A stretch of DNA of 23,020 nucleotides from Ichthyophonus hoferi (lineage: Eukaryota > Opisthokonta > Ichthyosporea > Ichthyophonida > Ichthyophonidae). The stretch lies in assembly GCA_002751075.1 (NCBI GenBank), contig NAOQ01000190.1, forward strand, positions 11,420 through 34,439, given 5' to 3'. A program made the translations under genes and the position numbers. Every line of letters starts with the position of its first letter. Positions within the stretch are counted from its first letter, which is position 1. Below the pieces are notes generated by a model, which saw only the letters and a list, made by a program, of their open reading frames with translations, did no database searches and was not told where the DNA came from. Below, in pieces: positions 20,001-23,020 of the stretch.

Positions 20001-23000
20001 GGAATTATATGGTGTGAGTTTCTTTGTATATATATATATATATATATATAACGTATGGATATAATTATTTGCATGTCTGTAGCGTTATAGTAAAGATGCA
20101 TAAAATAACATAACATTGTATATTTTTCTTGGACATTGTATATATAGAAAATGAATGAAAATATTGACCCGGTTATACTATGCACTAAACTTACAGACAC
20201 TACATGAACTCTCAGTTGCACAAAGTGTTATGGGCAGTGATTTTTATATGGGTAGGTTGCCCCTTCTATACATTATTTTTTATTTAATATTTACCTGTGT
20301 TCGCTCTGCCAGCCTTTACATTTGCTTTCTCTTTCTCTCAAATACCTAATGATGACCTGTGTTATAGTAAATGGCAATACAAATTAAATATATATAATAT
20401 ATATATCTATATATATATATATATATATTACAATCGTATTGACCACTATTTGATGCAGTCATGTATACATACATACATTAGGTGGTACTATATTGTATCG
20501 AATTTTACTGTTGTTTATGGTTATATATATGCAATTATTTATGTGGTTAAACAAGTCAAATCTCTAACTATGCTCTCTCCCTCTCTCTCTCTATGCAGCA
20601 CCTGAGGTATGTATTAAACAAGGCCACGACTCTATGGCCGACATGTGGTCTCTGGGAGGCGTTCTATACACTATGTACGTCCTACCATTATACATTATAC
20701 ACCGCTGTTTGGCCTGATTCAGCCAACGCCAAACATATCACTAACTTCTTTCTAGCTATGATTATGTGGCATTATCTATATATTTATATCCTCTTCTCAG
20801 TTCTTATCCCATTCTTTTATTCTCACTCTCCCTATTTTTGTGCTATTTATTGTAATGGTCTGACTTGAAAAAAGCAATAGTTATATATTTCTTATCATGT
20901 AGCCCACCAATATACCTTTCATATTATACTATCTATATACTATACTACTTAGATGGCTTCTCTTTCTTTCTGCTGCTAAAGCATATTTATCAACACTCTT
21001 ACTAAAAAGGGTAAATTATTATATACTGCAACACTCGTAAAAACAATATTTCTTCGCGATTAGTCGTATGCCGGTAATTAAAAAACCAAAAACCTAGAAA
21101 GGGCTACATGCATGACATCACATGACATCACAACATCATTCTAGCATTTAATTTCATTTGTACACTAGCAAAGGTTGCTTCATTGCAAACATACCTGTAC
21201 CAACTAATATATCTATGCCAATTGGTATATGGGTTTGTCCTACAGGCTCTCGGGAGAGGACTTTAATCAATGTTTGTCCCATACTGATAAACCATTTCAA
21301 AGACCTGAAGATGTAGTATTGAACATAAGTAGTGGTTGGTCTGATGTGTCTTCCGATGGTATGATATGGTTCATATTAGATTAGTTTAGTTTAGATTAGA
21401 TTAGATTATATATCATATCTCACCCTGCCCTTTCCTCCTTTTTCTTTTCCACTTGCATTCGCCTAACCACACATTGACAGGTACATACGTACATATTATC
21501 ATACATATTTACTTGTTTAATATTTTTTCTCTCCCTCTTTCTCCCTTTTTCTCTTTCTCTTTATATTTCATTCTCTTAGTAACTTTCCTATTAATATGTC
21601 CCTTTATGTGCACATGTTTTTTTTGGTGGGAAATGGCTATGCATGTCTATTTTCTTTTTTTCTTTTTTTCATACAAATAGTTCTTGACAGAAGACTTTCA
21701 CTTAATTATGTTGATGAATATGATAAGGCATTGTGTAGAGTAACCAGCATTACCTATAGTTCCAACTCATTATGATACATACTCTACAGCTAAAAAGCTG
21801 CTTAAAGGACTCCTTCGTCGTAATCCAGGTGATAGGCTAAGTGCTAAACAGGCCTTGTCCCATCGTTGGTTCCAGGTAAGGCATTTTATTGGGTAGATAG
21901 ATATATAAATCTATGATCTATATGATAGTCTTTGAAATATTCCTTGACATTAAATTATCTCTCGTATTAAATTTCAAAGGGGTTTGTAAATGATTGGAGT
22001 ATCGCTAAAGATAATAACCATAACGATTTAAGGATTAATATATCGTATGGACCAATGAAGTTGTTACGGTATGATGTAGTTATGTTAATTTATTTATTCT
22101 GATCAAAAGAAATCGACTTTCCTCTTTCCTGTGATTGGTTCATTTATATTTTATCAACACACCTCCACCACTCAGCCAGAGGTATCTACGTTATTACACC
22201 ATTTCCCGCCGGTAGCACCCCAATTAGACCCAACACAATCAGCTCGAATGCTCTTACCTTTTGGCCGTCTCCGCCGCCAATACAACCGTCATTTTAAGGA
22301 ACGACATGCTGATGTTGAAATAAAACCTGCTGTTAGCGCACCATTACTCCAAAGCAAAACACGGCCTGGTGCTACGTTATTTCCGCCCGACCCACCAAAA
22401 GAGAGGGTAAAACAATCATTATCAGGTCCTTTACAAGTTGACGAAGAGCCCAATCGGCATCTGAGTACTAGTAGTGAACCATGCCCCTGCTATGGGCCTC
22501 CTATGAGCCCTGTCCCACCTAATACTATAAATGAGACATCACACCTATTGGTCCCACCAACCACCCCTCTCTTCCAAACACATTCCCTACCCTTCACTAG
22601 GCGAAGCTGCGTTGATAATTATCCAATGAATGCATTTAGGAGCTTAGGCCAGTTACCCATACCACCAGACTATAGTGATTATTTATATTTAACTAAGGAA
22701 GGCATTAGCAGCTTCACCTTTGACGAAAGAGGTGTTCTCCAGAGGTCAAAAAGTGACATCATTCCATCCCGTGTTGTGAAAATGCCAGTAGATAATAACT
22801 TTGAGAAATCCCAGCCATTAGCACCTATGCCTGACATTTATCTACAAGAAACACCTCCTACGCTGAGTCCACCAGCCATTTCACCACGCCTTTGTCCTGC
22901 GATAGCCCCACCTATCCCACGTTCCAGATTATCTCACCATGCTCATTCATCTTCTCCTCTCCTCTCTTGCCAACGTCCCCCCGGCCGACCCGTCCCTTTA

Positions 23001-23020
23001 CCGCCTCCCCTCTCACCAAG
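17006..23020 (+). CDS. PKD-like Ser/Thr kinase with proline-rich C-terminal tail (3' partial)
   Basis: Fourteen exons: 17006-17100, 17633-17722, 18198-18270, 18470-18581, 18952-18990, 19374-19465, 19866-19946, 20197-20251, 20599-20674, 21246-21358, 21681-21734, 21790-21875, 21980-22075 and 22176 to beyond 23020. All borders are GT-AG and phases agree, giving at least 635 residues from ATG 17006. A kinase domain fills residues about 22-322; the tail is rich in Pro, Ser and Leu. Catalytic residues are complete: Lys53, Glu74, HRD 163-165, Asn170, DFG 189-191, APE 213-215 and Asp227. The glycine loop is weak (QGCFGSVF lacks the first glycine). No C1 or PH domain is present in these exons, though the acceptor-like site before the ATG leaves room for upstream exons. 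Two borders are less sure: the 55-base intron 21735-21789, and the donor at 22076 (GTAGTT), chosen because it keeps phase with the last exon. It is a diverged paralogue of the minus-strand kinase. Confidence 0.88.
20027..20050. repeat. (TA)n microsatellite
   Basis: Twelve TA units in the intron after the DFG exon of the plus-strand kinase. Confidence 0.95.
20409..20429. repeat. (AT)n microsatellite
   Basis: AT run of about 20 bases in the intron before the APE exon of the plus-strand kinase. Confidence 0.9.
21376..21408. repeat. (TTAGA/TTAGT)n short tandem repeat
   Basis: About six 5-base units, partly TTTAG and partly ATTAG, in the intron after exon 21246-21358. The unit resembles but is not the animal telomere repeat TTAGGG. 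Confidence 0.85.
22176..23020 (+). other. Long C-terminal exon encoding a proline-rich tail (runs off the window)
   Basis: After a CACTCAG acceptor the frame stays open for 281 codons to the window end, without needing an ATG. This is by far the longest exon here and is less AT-rich than its surroundings. It encodes a Pro/Ser/Leu-rich tail beginning PEVSTLLHHFPPVAP, with basic patches (FGRLRRQYNRHFKERH), many Pro-x-x-Pro stretches (PLAPMPD, PPIPRSR, PVPLPPPLSP) and Arg-x-x-Ser sites such as LQRSKSD. No known folded domain was recognised. Likely roles are docking to SH3 or WW proteins and phosphorylation; this is inference from composition. Confidence 0.85.

Larger units (their letters stand above)
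17062..21875 (+). other. Kinase domain of the plus-strand gene
   Basis: Subdomains in order: KYRLDYSSMLA-QGCFGSVF (glycine loop), NYAAKIIFIK (Lys), LIQEIELLGS (helix C), TYIVVMELCDMSLDV (hinge), VLMAVHYLHSL then IIIHRDLK (catalytic loop), PQNILV, VADFGVAR, HELSVAQSVMGS and FYMAPEV (activation segment), DMWSLGGVLYTM, and LLRRNPGDRLSAKQALSHRW (end of the domain). The spacing from DFG to APE equals that of the minus-strand paralogue and of PKD as remembered. Ser200 and Ser204 align with the two activating serines of animal PKD. Residues about 239-294 hold extra sequence relative to the paralogue, partly from the added exon 21681-21734. Confidence 0.87.

Noticed and set aside
21376-21408. Interstitial telomere-like repeat
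   Set aside because: Units are TTAGA and TTAGT rather than TTAGGG, and the run is short, so it is an ordinary short tandem repeat.

Overview
The window looks like nuclear DNA from an animal, probably an early-diverging invertebrate; a sponge would fit but cannot be proved from sequence alone. The reasons are strong AT richness, abundant AT microsatellites, genes cut into many short exons with GT-AG introns of about 55 to 2,000 bases, and animal-type families (a ZNFX1-like protein and C1-domain/CAMK-type kinases). No bacterial operon structure, tRNA, rRNA or CRISPR array was seen.

Layout. Positions 2-295 (+) hold the last exon of a ZNFX1-like protein, with its RZ-type zinc finger. After an AT-rich 3' flank comes an old, broken LTR retrotransposon (about 1210-4195). 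A gene-poor stretch with a GGTATA-type minisatellite follows (4196-6265). Positions 6266-14704 (-) hold the 3' sixteen coding exons of a protein kinase D-like gene: two C1 zinc fingers, a Ser/Pro-rich linker, a CAMK-type kinase domain and a short tail. Its most 5' exon or exons were not resolved. The stretch 14705-17005 is a head-to-head intergenic (partly 5' intronic) region. Positions 17006-23020 (+) hold a second kinase of the same family, with fourteen exons and a long proline-rich C-terminal exon that runs off the window.

Main result. Most of this coding sequence is invisible to a simple ATG-to-stop scan because the exons are 36-130 bases long; it was rebuilt by hand from splice sites, reading phase and motifs. 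The two kinases are divergently transcribed paralogues. Ten intron positions fall at the same place in the kinase fold with the same phase in both genes, although the proteins share only about a third of residues in the best exons. Both keep all catalytic residues. The minus-strand kinase carries a C1 domain with the classic diacylglycerol-binding signature and a second Raf-like C1, but no PH domain between C1s and kinase, and it lacks the paired activation-loop serines of animal PKD. The plus-strand kinase keeps the paired serines but has no C1 domain in the exons seen and instead has a proline-rich tail. Together they could be a split regulatory pair under a shared promoter region; that last step is inference.
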